Of a DNA stretch of 64,000 nt, positions 8,081 through 16,977 are shown piece after piece. The stretch comes from an uncultured Collinsella sp. (GTDB taxonomy: Bacteria > Actinomycetota > Coriobacteriia > Coriobacteriales > Coriobacteriaceae): contig CAKURW010000003.1 of assembly GCA_934675795.1 (NCBI GenBank), positions 1-64,000 of the forward strand, given 5' to 3'. The position numbers and the translations under genes are program-made. Every line of letters begins with the position of its first letter. Position 1 is the stretch's first letter. The notes beneath the pieces are model-generated. The model saw only the letters and a program-made list of their open reading frames with translations, was not told where the DNA came from and ran no database searches.

Positions 8081-11000
8081 CTAGGCCCGCGGTACGATCG
8101 GGCGGTTAACTTTGGCTAGCATATCAGAAGCGCACGAATCGAGCGCCCAGCTCCGGAAAGCCGAAAACTCCATGCGCGAGCGCAAGCCCTCCAAATAGCG
8201 AATTGACCTGCTCAATTGCACGCGGCCGGGGTTTTCGGCCATCGCGATACGACGAGTGTCGTCAAACCCCGAAACGCGACAGAAACCAAGCTCTTCGAAG
8301 ATTCCCAGGCCGCTTTCCACCGAGCGCTCGTCGACCGGCGTGCGGGCATCGATGGCAAGACACATCTGCGCGATGTCGATATCGCTCGCGCTAAAGGAAT
8401 CGTCCCCGGTTTTGCCGCGGTTGGAGCGCCACATGGTCTGCAGCGCGCGATAGAGCGTGACGAGCTCGTCGCGCTCGGGCGCATAGCAGTCGAGCAGGCG
8501 CTCGTTAATGCGGGCGTCGCGCGACGAATAGAGCAGATGGATCACGGCGGGCTGGCCATCGCGGCCGGCACGTCCGCTCATCTGGTTGAACTCAATGCCG
8601 CCAAACGGCATGTGGTACAGCACGACATGGCGGATATCGGGTAGGTTGACACCCTCGCCAAAGGCGGAGGTCGAAACAATGCAGCTGAGGCTTCCGTCTC
8701 GAAATGCTTCCTCCACGCGGCGGCGATCGGAACGCGCAAGCCCCGCGTTATAGAACGCGATATGGGTTGCGCAATCGGGCACACGCTTGCGCAACGTCTT
8801 GGCGAGCGCCACGGACTGGTCGCGCGAATTGACGTAGATGACGGTCTTTTCCCCCGTCGCCACAATCGACACCAAACGGTTCTCGCGGCTCGCAAGGTCG
8901 CGGTCGTCCTCGAGCTGCAAGTTCTCGCGCACCGTCTCGTCGACCACCGTACGGGTAATCGGTAGCACGCGGGCGAGCTCGGCCACAACCGGAGCCGTTG
9001 CGGTGGCAGTCGCGGCCAGAACGACCGGGTCACCCAGGGCCTTGAGGATATCGGGCATGTCGAGATAGGCACTGCGGTCGCCGCCCTTGGCAAGACCGGC
9101 ATGATGCGCCTCATCGATGACGACAAAACCGATGCGCCCCGAACGCGCAAAGCGGTCGCGGTGAATGGACAGGAACTCGGGCGTCGTGAGCACGATGCCG
9201 GTGCGGCCCGAAGCCAAGCCGGCAAACACGTCATCGCGCGCCGCCTCCACGGTCTCGCCGGTCAGCACGCCTACGCCAATGCCGAGCGCGGCCATCGTCG
9301 ATGAGAGGTGATAGGCCTGGTCGGCAACGAGCGCGCGCAGCGGATAGACAAAGATACTTGCACGCCCGCGAAGGACCGCCTCGCGCGCGGCATGCACATG
9401 GAAGATAAGGGACTTTCCGCGCCCCGTTCCCATAACGGCCAGAACACTTTGATGATCGGCCAGGGCATCGAGCGCCTCGACCTGCGCGCGGTGCGGCTGG
9501 TTCGAGCCGATAAAGCTATGGATAAGCGAGCGCGTCAGCTCGGTATAGGAAAGCTGGGCGAGCGTTTGGCGCTTTCGGGACTCCAGACGAAGACCGGCGT
9601 CCGCAGGCTCCACGCCGCGGCGAAGCTCACATGCCGGGTCGTCGATATTGGGCGCCGTGGTATCGCGCACCAAGACATCTTTAATCATGAGCTTGGGCTT
9701 CACACGTCCCTGCCAATGCTCGGCCACGGCCTCGAACACCAAATCGACGGCGCTATCGCAATTGATGAGCTTATCGATCTGCGGCACGCGAAACATAATG
9801 GCCGGCACACTCGCGGCGCCATCGGTCGCCACGAAGCGCATGTGCTCGCCGGTTTTGCCCACCACGGCGCGATCGCACATTGTCACGCCCTCGGCCGCCA
9901 ACAGCGGCACCTTGTTGCCCTGGCCAAACGGCTCAAGACGGGAGATCTGCTCGATGGTCTCAATATTCAGCTCGGAGAGGTCGACGGTGGCGGCAACCTC
10001 GTCGGTGTCCTCAAAGTCCTCGGCGGGAAGCTCGGACAGCACGGAGGAAAGACGTCGACGGAACTCGTCGAGCTTGGACGCCTCGATGGTCACGCCCACC
10101 GCACCCGCATGCCCGCCGCGACGAATCAGCAGGTCGGAGCAACGCTCGACGGCGTCGAACAGGTTGACCTTGCCCACCGAGCGACCCGAACCGCGAGCGA
10201 TACCGTCTTCGATCGAGAAAAGCAGCGCCGGCACGTGATAACGGTTGGTCAGACGGCTCGCTACGATACCCTTGACGCCCTCGTGCCAGCCCTCGCCGCC
10301 CACGACGATCGCGCGACCGCCGTCATAAGTCTCCTCGACCTTCGCCATGGCATCGCGTGTGAGCTCCGCCTCGATCTCGCGGCGTTGGCGATTGATTTCC
10401 TCGAGCTCGGCGGCAAGCGCACTCGCTTCGATGGGGTCGCGGGCAAGCAGCAGGTCGAGCGCCAGCTTGGGATCAGCCATGCGGCCGGCAGCATTCAGAC
10501 GAGGAATGAGCGAAAACGACAGGCCATCGGCCGTAATGCTGGAGAGGTCCGCCTTGGCGAGCGCTGCCAGCGCGATGTAGCCGGGACGAGCTGTCACGCG
10601 CATCTGCTGGATGCCCTCGGCGACCAGCGCGCGGTTCTCGGGCGTCAACGGCATCATGTCGGACACGGTACCCAGCGCCGCGACCTCAATCAACGAACGC
10701 CAATACGACGATTTGCCCAAACGCTCGCCCAGGACTTGCACCAGCTTGAGTGCCACGCCAGCACCGGCAAGCTCGCGCGAGGGACCCTCGTTCTCAAGCT
10801 TAGGGTCGGTTAGGGGCACGCCCTGCGGCACCTGATCGGAGGGCTCGTGATGGTCCGTGACCACCAGATCGATTCCCAGGCTCTCCAGATAGGAGACCTC
10901 CTCCTTCGCCGCGATACCGTTATCAACGGTCACGATCAGATTGGGTTGGGCGAGCTCGTTGACGCGGTCGAGCGCCGCGCGCGAAAGGCCATATCCCTCG

Positions 11001-11368
11001 TCAAAGCGGTGCGGGATGAATGGTGTGACATTGGCGCCAAACGTGCGCAGTGCCTCGGTCAACAGGCAGGTCGACGTAATACCGTCAACGTCAAAATCGC
11101 CAAAGACCGCAATGTGCTCGTGGTTGCGGATGGCACGCTCGACGCGGTCGGCAACGACCGACATGCCCGGGATAATGAGTGGGTCGGCCCAGTCGCGATC
11201 GAGCGAAGGTGTCAAAAACAGCTGGCCTTCCTCGATGGATGTAATGCCGTGTGCAACCATAATGCGCGCCACCAGCCCGGGTATGCCCAGGCCAGCCGAA
11301 AGCTCCTTTTCGAGCTCGGGGTTTTGCCGAGCGACCGCCCAGCGATGCGTCGTCTTAAGCGATGACAT
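8081..11368 (-). CDS. recJ: RecJ exonuclease fused to a RecQ-like DEAH helicase
   Basis: A 1095-residue fusion. Residues 1-590 are RecJ, the 5'-3' single-strand DNA exonuclease. They include FGDFDVDG (Asp 91, 93, 95), DHH at 172-174, RLNAAGRM, and GGHAGAVG of the DHHA1 domain. Residues about 610-1000 form a RecQ-like SF2 helicase with GTGRGKS (647-653), DEAH (752-755), a TATATAP motif III, HIAFYNAGLARSDR, STSAFGEGVNLPDI and GRAGRDGQP. A short winged-helix-like tail follows, but no RQC zinc cysteines are obvious. RecQ and RecJ work together in end resection, so the fusion couples unwinding and digestion. The ATG at 11368 is chosen over a GTG at 11413 because it follows GGGGGTGG and matches RecJ N-termini. 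Confidence 0.92.
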   Translation of the reverse strand: MSSLKTTHRWAVARQNPELEKELSAGLGIPGLVARIMVAHGITSIEEGQLFLTPSLDRDWADPLIIPGMSVVADRVERAIRNHEHIAVFGDFDVDGITSTCLLTEALRTFGANVTPFIPHRFDEGYGLSRAALDRVNELAQPNLIVTVDNGIAAKEEVSYLESLGIDLVVTDHHEPSDQVPQGVPLTDPKLENEGPSRELAGAGVALKLVQVLGERLGKSSYWRSLIEVAALGTVSDMMPLTPENRALVAEGIQQMRVTARPGYIALAALAKADLSSITADGLSFSLIPRLNAAGRMADPKLALDLLLARDPIEASALAAELEEINRQRREIEAELTRDAMAKVEETYDGGRAIVVGGEGWHEGVKGIVASRLTNRYHVPALLFSIEDGIARGSGRSVGKVNLFDAVERCSDLLIRRGGHAGAVGVTIEASKLDEFRRRLSSVLSELPAEDFEDTDEVAATVDLSELNIETIEQISRLEPFGQGNKVPLLAAEGVTMCDRAVVGKTGEHMRFVATDGAASVPAIMFRVPQIDKLINCDSAVDLVFEAVAEHWQGRVKPKLMIKDVLVRDTTAPNIDDPACELRRGVEPADAGLRLESRKRQTLAQLSYTELTRSLIHSFIGSNQPHRAQVEALDALADHQSVLAVMGTGRGKSLIFHVHAAREAVLRGRASIFVYPLRALVADQAYHLSSTMAALGIGVGVLTGETVEAARDDVFAGLASGRTGIVLTTPEFLSIHRDRFARSGRIGFVVIDEAHHAGLAKGGDRSAYLDMPDILKALGDPVVLAATATATAPVVAELARVLPITRTVVDETVRENLQLEDDRDLASRENRLVSIVATGEKTVIYVNSRDQSVALAKTLRKRVPDCATHIAFYNAGLARSDRRRVEEAFRDGSLSCIVSTSAFGEGVNLPDIRHVVLYHMPFGGIEFNQMSGRAGRDGQPAVIHLLYSSRDARINERLLDCYAPERDELVTLYRALQTMWRSNRGKTGDDSFSASDIDIAQMCLAIDARTPVDERSVESGLGIFEELGFCRVSGFDDTRRIAMAENPGRVQLSRSIRYLEGLRSRMEFSAFRSWALDSCASDMLAKVNRPIVPRA

Positions 11369-11476
11369 AGGCGCCCACCCCCGATAGGGGCAGGTCGCCG
11401 CGATACCTCTCACGGTTCATAGCGATGAGTCCTCTGTGTATGCCCGCTTCGGCAGGCAGATCTGTTGAACGGATTT

Positions 11477-11482
11477 ATTATA
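11477..11482 (-). promoter_or_regulatory. Candidate -10 box for recJ
   Basis: On the minus strand GGTATAATAAATC contains a perfect TATAAT about 110 nt before the recJ start. No good -35 box lies at 16-18 nt spacing. The intergenic region 11369-11642 is divergent and also holds the plus-strand transporter promoter, which was not identified. Confidence 0.45.
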
Positions 11483-11642
11483 CCGTGCGGCGCGGACGCA
11501 AATCGCCGCAGCACGCCGCGGTTTCGGTAAACGATGCCGGTAATAGCCTCGAAATAATCGAGCGTTTCTGACGCACGGACACATGTGAGCGTCTAGCATA
11601 TCCATACAAACGAGTTCGCGGATAAAGGGAGTCACGGGACAT

Positions 11643-12641
11643 ATGAAGCAATGGACTGGACTGGGAAAGTTCCTCGCGGGGCATATGCAGGTCATCGTTC
11701 CGATTTGCGTGGCGCTCGGCGTGCTCTTTCCCCAGCAGATTGGCGTGCTCAAGCCCATTGTTCCCGCCCTCTTCGCCTTTATGACGTTTCAGGGTGCGCT
11801 CAGCAACACCTTCCACCAGGTAGCCGAGGTGTTCCGCCGTCCCCTGCACCTGATTTTGGCACTGCTCGTCTCGGCGGCGCTTATTCCCATCGTGGCCTAT
11901 GCCATGGGAGCGTTATTCTTTGGCTCCAATCCCAACCTTGTCTGCGGCATCGTGCTCGAGTACAGCGTACCCGTGGCGGTCACTGCCTTTATGTGGATTA
12001 GCATGTTCGGCGGCAACGGCCCGCTCGCGCTCACCATCATCCTGACGTCCTCGGTTATCTCCCCTGTGACGATTCCGCTCACGCTCAAGCTCCTGCTGGG
12101 CGCCACCGTCTCGATCGATGTGCCGAGCATGATGCAAGACATGGCCTTTATGATCGCCATCCCCGCCGTGCTCGGCATCGTGATCAACGAGCTCACGCGC
12201 GGATGGGGGCACGAAAAACTCTCCCCCGTGCTCTCGCCCGCCTGCAAATTCATGATGATGGGCGTTATCGCCTCCAACTCCACCGCCATGAGCGAGTACG
12301 TGCTGCACATGAACGCGGTGCGCTTGGAAGTCGCCCTCTTTATTTTGGTCTTCGCCATCAGTGGCTTTGTCGTCGGTTTTCTGGTCGCCCATACGCTGCA
12401 TCTGCCATATAGCGAGACGACCACCATGTGCTTTACCTGCGGCATGCGTAACATCTCTTCGGGCGCCGTCATCGCCACGCAGTACTTTCCGGGCGAAGTC
12501 GTGTTTCCCGTCATGTGCGGAACGCTGTTTCAGCAGGTACTCGCCTCGCTTATCGGGCATCTCTTTGAGCGTCTGACCGGCGAGGAGCGCGCCGCCCAGC
12601 GCAAGCGCGTCGAGGCCGGCCGCGATGCAATGGCGCGCTAG
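11643..12641 (+). CDS. BASS-family (bile acid:Na+ symporter-like) transporter
   Basis: A 332-residue integral membrane protein with about ten hydrophobic segments, matching the SBF/BASS fold also seen in arsenite exporter ACR3 and pantothenate or ketoacid transporters. Family-like features are the MTFQGALSNTF region, ISPVTIPLTLKLL, and the helix-breaking motif TCGMRNISSGAVIATQYF, similar to the conserved GMRN..LA region of the family. The start follows AAAGGGAG with normal spacing. The substrate cannot be read from sequence. Bile acids are one possibility in a gut bacterium, but many BASS proteins carry organic anions. It is single and divergent from recJ. Confidence 0.8.
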   Translation: MKQWTGLGKFLAGHMQVIVPICVALGVLFPQQIGVLKPIVPALFAFMTFQGALSNTFHQVAEVFRRPLHLILALLVSAALIPIVAYAMGALFFGSNPNLVCGIVLEYSVPVAVTAFMWISMFGGNGPLALTIILTSSVISPVTIPLTLKLLLGATVSIDVPSMMQDMAFMIAIPAVLGIVINELTRGWGHEKLSPVLSPACKFMMMGVIASNSTAMSEYVLHMNAVRLEVALFILVFAISGFVVGFLVAHTLHLPYSETTTMCFTCGMRNISSGAVIATQYFPGEVVFPVMCGTLFQQVLASLIGHLFERLTGEERAAQRKRVEAGRDAMAR

Positions 12642-12668
12642 ACTGTCCGCAGTGTGCGGGCGCTCACT

Positions 12669-13469
12669 TTACGATGTGAGCGCCTCCAGATGTGCACGCA
12701 GGCGCTCAGCATCGATATCGAGCGTTGTCTCAGCATTGACCTGGGCCAAACGATAGCCGACAAAGTAGGGCGAAACCACCCAACGTGGCAGCGCCTTGGC
12801 AATGGTCCGACCGCCCAGGTGATAGAAGAACAGGTTGTACGACTCTGCGCGACCACCGTGGTGCTCGTTCAGGATATAGCGCAGAGCTACCTGGATCGCA
12901 TCGGCGAAGAGATCCGCCTCGGCTTGGTCTCTCGTGTCATCGCTGGCAGCGATTCCCTGCGGGGCTGAAACGTTGATCTCAAAGAACCCCATGATCGGTT
13001 CGGTTGAGATGTCGACCGAGATTCTCCCCTGTTGCCAGACACTGATGCCTTCAAAGTTGGCTGAGGCCAGCGCCGCATAGCCGTCCTCCTGTTCCAAGCC
13101 CACAATCTGCATGTGTGGATGGACGAGGCTGCCGCCCGAAAGCGGGCCTTTGTTCTTGTACATGAGCACACTGCAGTACTGTTGGGAATCGATCATCTGC
13201 TGCCAACAGCCCAGGGCAAACCGCATCACATGATGCAGCTCATCCGGTTCATAGGTCACCAGGTCGGCGTCGTGATTGGCAGACTCGATCAATACGGTCT
13301 GACGTGTGGCCCGCAATGTCTTGAACTTATTCTCGAGCCAGATGCAGTCACCATCGCGCTGGATGATGTTGGCAAGCCCCTCCGTGTCGCAAAAGGGGCA
13401 CGCGGTGCCAGGGCGACGATTATCGTCGGGCTTACCGCTCGCCTGCTGGACATCGAATACAAGTGCCAC
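12669..13469 (-). CDS. DUF4931-type GalT/HIT-like protein
   Basis: A 266-residue protein of the galactose-1-phosphate uridylyltransferase-like branch of the HIT fold. CPFC at residues 24-27 resembles a zinc knuckle. HPHMQ at residues 117-121 corresponds to the HxHxQ nucleotidyl-transfer motif of GalT. It is shorter and more divergent than true GalT, and no Leloir genes are nearby. The start lies 3 nt past the cutC stop, so the two genes form an operon. The exact substrate is unknown. It probably transfers or hydrolyses a nucleotide on a His intermediate. Confidence 0.75.
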   Translation of the reverse strand: MALVFDVQQASGKPDDNRRPGTACPFCDTEGLANIIQRDGDCIWLENKFKTLRATRQTVLIESANHDADLVTYEPDELHHVMRFALGCWQQMIDSQQYCSVLMYKNKGPLSGGSLVHPHMQIVGLEQEDGYAALASANFEGISVWQQGRISVDISTEPIMGFFEINVSAPQGIAASDDTRDQAEADLFADAIQVALRYILNEHHGGRAESYNLFFYHLGGRTIAKALPRWVVSPYFVGYRLAQVNAETTLDIDAERLRAHLEALTS

Positions 13470-13472
13470 GGG

Positions 13473-14150
13473 CTACACCTCCAGCGGCACAATCTTGGTG
13501 CCATGGAGCTCGGAGACGCCCAGTGCCGCCGCCACGGTATCGCGGTTGACCGTGGAAATGCCGCCGCCGGGAAGGATGGTCAAGCGGTCGCCCGCATACT
13601 CGATCAAGCGGGCCAGGTTTTCGAAGTTGTCCTCGATCGGCGCACCGGCAGCGCCACCATGCGTCAGGATGCGTGTGATGCCGCAGTCGGCGAGTATGTC
13701 AATCGCGTCGAGCTGAGCCTCGGGCGAGAGCTGATCAAACGCCATGTGGAAGGTGATGTCGATGGGTTCACGCTTGCATTCCTCGGTCGCGCAGCCCGCG
13801 GCCATCACGAGGGCGCCCAACGTAAGCTCGTCGAGTGCCCATCCGCCAGCGCAGGGCTTGCAGCAGCCAAAGGCCAAGCCGTCAACGCCGGCGCTCACGG
13901 CAAGGCCCAGGTCCATCTCCATCATACGCAACTCGTCCTGGTTGTAGTGAAAGTCGCCGCCACGCGGGCGAATCATGCACATCACCCGTGCATCGTGCTC
14001 GTGGGCATAGTTGGTCGTAGCGCTGATAACGCCGGCCGAAGGCGTGGTGCCACCAACGGCAAGGTTATCGCACAGCTCGATGCGCTTTGCACCGGCATCG
14101 ATAGCTGCCGGCACCCGCTCAAAGTTCTCGGCACAAAACTCATACAGCAT
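13473..14150 (-). CDS. cutC: CutC family protein (copper homeostasis)
   Basis: A 225-residue TIM-barrel protein of the CutC family. Signatures are YEFCAENFERVPAAIDAGA and AKRIELCDNLAVGGTTPS at the N-terminus, MIRPRGGDFHY, TFHMAFDQL and ILTHGGAAGAPI. The family is linked to copper tolerance in E. coli by genetics, but its biochemical role is unsettled. The ATG at 14150 follows GGGGGTC with good spacing and fits the family N-terminus better than an upstream in-frame start at 14207. It is the first gene of a two-gene unit with the GalT/HIT-like gene. Confidence 0.9.
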   Translation of the reverse strand: MLYEFCAENFERVPAAIDAGAKRIELCDNLAVGGTTPSAGVISATTNYAHEHDARVMCMIRPRGGDFHYNQDELRMMEMDLGLAVSAGVDGLAFGCCKPCAGGWALDELTLGALVMAAGCATEECKREPIDITFHMAFDQLSPEAQLDAIDILADCGITRILTHGGAAGAPIEDNFENLARLIEYAGDRLTILPGGGISTVNRDTVAAALGVSELHGTKIVPLEV

Positions 14151-14209
14151 AGATAGACCCCCAAAGACAGCAGATGTTTTCCGACGGGCATTGTCACACA
14201 TCCCCATGA

Positions 14210-14276
14210 AGTTGCGGTGGAATAGGGACTCTTTTGGCCTCTGGAGCCCGTATTCAGTCCCTATTTCACCGCAACT
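14210..14276. repeat. Inverted repeat with 21-bp arms
   Basis: The left arm 14210-14230 (AGTTGCGGTGGAATAGGGACT) and the right arm 14256-14276 pair at 20 of 21 positions around a 25-nt loop. It lies between cutC and the livF terminator, has no T tract and encodes nothing. It resembles a dispersed palindromic element. Confidence 0.85.
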
Positions 14277-14314
14277 AAAAAGGGGCGCTGACTGAGATAG
14301 TCAGCGCCCCTTTT
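14277..14314 (-). terminator. Terminator at the end of the liv operon
   Basis: GGGGCGCTGACT (14282-14293) and AGTCAGCGCCCC (14299-14310) form a perfect 12-bp stem with a GAGAT loop. It is flanked by A5 and T4, so it can terminate in both directions. It follows the livF stop by about 10 nt. Confidence 0.9.
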
Positions 14315-14324
14315 GTTAGGTGGG

Positions 14325-15038
14325 TTAGCCTCCGAGGTAGGCTTTGCGGACGTTGTCGTCGTGCAGGAGCTCTTGGCCGGTACCGGTCATGGTGATCTTG
14401 CCGGTCTCGAGCACGTAACCGCGTGTGGCAATGGAAAGCGCCATCTGCGCGTTTTGCTCGACCAGAAGCACCGTGGTGCCGGCCTTGTGCAGGTCCTCGA
14501 CAATCTGGAAGATCTGTTCGATCAGAATCGGCGCCAGACCCATGGAAGGTTCGTCGAGCATAAGCAGTTTGGGGTTACTCATAAGGGCGCGCCCCATAAC
14601 GAGCATCTGCTGCTCGCCGCCTGAAAGGGTACCGGCGACCTGGCGACGACGTTCCTTCAGGCGCGGGAACTGCTCGTAGACGCGCTCCAGGCCCGGAGCC
14701 ACCGTGGACTTGGGCTGCGTATAGGCACCCATCTCCAGGTTCTCCTCAACCGTCATCTGCAAAAAGGCGCGACGACCCTCGGGAACTTGAGCCAGGCCCT
14801 TACCAACCAGCTTATCAGCGGGCGTATGGGTAATGTCCTCGCCCATAAACTTGATGGAGCCGGTCTTGGAGCGCAGCAGGCCCGAGACGGTCTTGAGCGT
14901 CGTGGACTTACCGGCGCCGTTGGCACCGATCAAGGCCACGATCTCACCCTCGTTGACGTTAAAGGAGATGTCCTTGATGGCGTGGATGGCGCCGTACCAG
15001 ACGTTGATGTTGTAGACGGAAAGCATCGGCTCTGCCAT
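14325..15038 (-). CDS. livF: Branched-chain amino acid ABC transporter ATPase LivF
   Basis: A 237-residue ABC ATPase that powers high-affinity uptake of leucine, isoleucine and valine. It has the Walker A GANGAGKST, the signature LSGGEQQ and the Walker B LLMLDEPSMGLAP. The start MLSVYNINVWYGAIHAI is typical of LivF. The start codon directly abuts the livG stop (TAAATG), so translation is probably coupled. It is last in livK-H-M-G-F and is followed by a strong terminator. Confidence 0.95.
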   Translation of the reverse strand: MAEPMLSVYNINVWYGAIHAIKDISFNVNEGEIVALIGANGAGKSTTLKTVSGLLRSKTGSIKFMGEDITHTPADKLVGKGLAQVPEGRRAFLQMTVEENLEMGAYTQPKSTVAPGLERVYEQFPRLKERRRQVAGTLSGGEQQMLVMGRALMSNPKLLMLDEPSMGLAPILIEQIFQIVEDLHKAGTTVLLVEQNAQMALSIATRGYVLETGKITMTGTGQELLHDDNVRKAYLGG

Positions 15039-15899
15039 TTAGTTCTCCCCCTTATCCTGCTTACCCAGATACGCCTCGATAACGGCATCGTTGTTCTGGA
15101 TTTCCTCGGCGGTACCCTTGGCGATGACCTTACCAAAGTTGAGCACGCAGATGCCCTCGCAGATGTTCATAACGAGCGACATATCATGCTCGATAAGCAT
15201 GATGGCAATGCCAAAGGTGTCGCGAATCTTGACGATGTTCTCCATGAGCTCCGCGGTCTCGGACGGGTTCATGCCGGCGGCAGGCTCGTCAAGCAGCAGT
15301 AGCTTGGGGTTGGTGGCAAGCGCGCGGACGATCTCCAGGCGACGCTGGGCACCATAAGGCAGCGATCCGGCCTGCTCGTTTGCCAGGTGCTCCATATCAA
15401 AGATGGACAGCAGTTCCATGGCGCGCTCGTGGGCGGCCTTCTCGTGTTTCCAATACGTCGGCAGGCGCAACACGCCCTCAAAGCCGGAGTAGCGCTCCTG
15501 GTTGTGCAGGCCGACCTTAACGTTGTCCTCCACCGTCATGGTGTTGAACAGACGGATGTTCTGGAACGTACGGGCAATACCCATGCGGTTGACCTGGTAG
15601 ACCGACTTGCCCGAAGTGTCCTCACCGTCGAGCAGGATGGTGCCGTGCGTAGGCTGGTACACCTTGGTGAGCAGGTTGAAGACCGTGGTCTTGCCGGCAC
15701 CGTTGGGGCCGATGAGACCGGCAATCTCGGTCTTGCCGATGGTTAGGCTAAAGTCGTCGACCGCCTTAAGGCCGCCGAATTCAATGCCCAGGTGAATGCA
15801 CTCGAGCGCCGGGCGCTGGCCCAGGTCGCGGTCGGGAACGATGGCGCCAGAAGGATACGGGACCATCTTGCCCTTGTTGAACTCAAACTTACTGGGCAT
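15039..15899 (-). CDS. livG: Branched-chain amino acid ABC transporter ATPase LivG
   Basis: A 286-residue ABC ATPase. Residues from about 35 onward carry HLGIEFGGLKAVDDFSL, Walker A GPNGAGKTT and the long LivG insertion around RTFQNIRLFNTMTVEDNV. The signature is degenerate at LPYGAQRRLEI, and Walker B is LLLLDEPAAGMNP. The ATG at 15899 has AGGAGGT 8 nt upstream and overlaps the livM 3' end by 11 nt. The first 30 residues are an extra basic stretch not usual in LivG. Confidence 0.95.
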   Translation of the reverse strand: MPSKFEFNKGKMVPYPSGAIVPDRDLGQRPALECIHLGIEFGGLKAVDDFSLTIGKTEIAGLIGPNGAGKTTVFNLLTKVYQPTHGTILLDGEDTSGKSVYQVNRMGIARTFQNIRLFNTMTVEDNVKVGLHNQERYSGFEGVLRLPTYWKHEKAAHERAMELLSIFDMEHLANEQAGSLPYGAQRRLEIVRALATNPKLLLLDEPAAGMNPSETAELMENIVKIRDTFGIAIMLIEHDMSLVMNICEGICVLNFGKVIAKGTAEEIQNNDAVIEAYLGKQDKGEN

Positions 15900-16968
15900 C
15901 GGCTGCCACCTCCTTCTTGGAAGCAAAGCGGTCCTTAATGCGTGCGAAGAACGCCTTGAGCTGTGGGTTGTTAGTAAAGACCATGACCAGAATCAACACG
16001 ATGGCGTAGATGAGCATGCGGTAGTCCGAGAACTGACGGAGCAGCTCGGGGAGCACCGTGAGCAGCGCCGCGGCGATAACGGAGCCGCGCATATTGCCCA
16101 GGCCGCCCAGGACCACGAACACCAGAATGAGGATGGACGTATTGAAGTCGAACTTAGTGGCGGAAAGCTGCGAGAAGTTACCGCCGAACAGGGCTCCGGC
16201 AGCGCCGGCGAGGGCAGCGGAAACCACAAAGGCGATCATGCGGTACTGGGTGACGGAGATGCCCACAGACTCGGCAGCGATCTTGTTGTCGCGCACGGCA
16301 ATAATGGCACGACCGGTACGGCTGCGAACCAGGTTGAGCACGATCACGAGTGCGACCATGACCAGGATGGCACCGGCGAGGAAGGTCGAGTACGTCGACA
16401 CGCCCGAGGCGCCCTGGGCGCCCTTGATGATGGCGGTACCGTCCTCGAGCAGATGCAGGTCGTCGATCGTAGAGTTGCCCGTGATGTTAAAGATCACGTG
16501 CAGGCCGCGGGAGTCGACACCCACAATGAGGCAGGTGACGATCTCTTTGATGATCTCGCCAAAGGCCAGCGTCACGATAGCCAGGTAATCGCCGCTCAGG
16601 CGCAGGACCGGGATACCGATCAAGAAGCCCAAGATGGCAGCGGCGATAGCGCCGACCACAATGCTGATGATAAGGCGCACCGGATCGGAGGGAACGGCGC
16701 TCTCGAGGGCGGCCGCGGTGACGATGCCCGTGTAGGCACCGACACTCATAAAGCCCGCATGGCCCAGCGACAAGTCGCCCGCGATGCCGACGACGAGGTT
16801 AAGGGAGATGGCCATGACGATATAGGCCGTGATGGGAACCAACTGACCGGCGATCATGCGCGGAATCATGTGGTTCGACTGCATAAAGAACACGATGGCG
16901 AAGGCCACGATGCACATGGCATACGTAACAAAGTCGTGACGCGTCTGCTTATCTTTAAGAAACTTCAT
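15889..16968 (-). CDS. livM: Branched-chain amino acid ABC permease LivM
   Basis: A 359-residue inner-membrane permease with about ten hydrophobic segments. The LivM hallmarks GLSLNLVVGIAGDLSLGHAGF-like sequence (SLNLVVGIAGDLSLGHAGFM) and the EAA-like loop SRTGRAIIAVRDNKIAAESV are present. The ATG at 16968 follows AGGTGA and is preferred to a GTG three codons upstream. It begins 9 nt after the livH stop and overlaps livG. It forms the translocation pore with LivH. Confidence 0.95.
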   Translation of the reverse strand: MKFLKDKQTRHDFVTYAMCIVAFAIVFFMQSNHMIPRMIAGQLVPITAYIVMAISLNLVVGIAGDLSLGHAGFMSVGAYTGIVTAAALESAVPSDPVRLIISIVVGAIAAAILGFLIGIPVLRLSGDYLAIVTLAFGEIIKEIVTCLIVGVDSRGLHVIFNITGNSTIDDLHLLEDGTAIIKGAQGASGVSTYSTFLAGAILVMVALVIVLNLVRSRTGRAIIAVRDNKIAAESVGISVTQYRMIAFVVSAALAGAAGALFGGNFSQLSATKFDFNTSILILVFVVLGGLGNMRGSVIAAALLTVLPELLRQFSDYRMLIYAIVLILVMVFTNNPQLKAFFARIKDRFASKKEVAADAQ

Positions 16969-16977
16969 AACGCTCAC

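Noticed and set aside
9308-10813. A 501-codon plus-strand open frame opposite recJ
   Set aside because: Antisense to a well-supported gene, with no family motifs or ribosome site.
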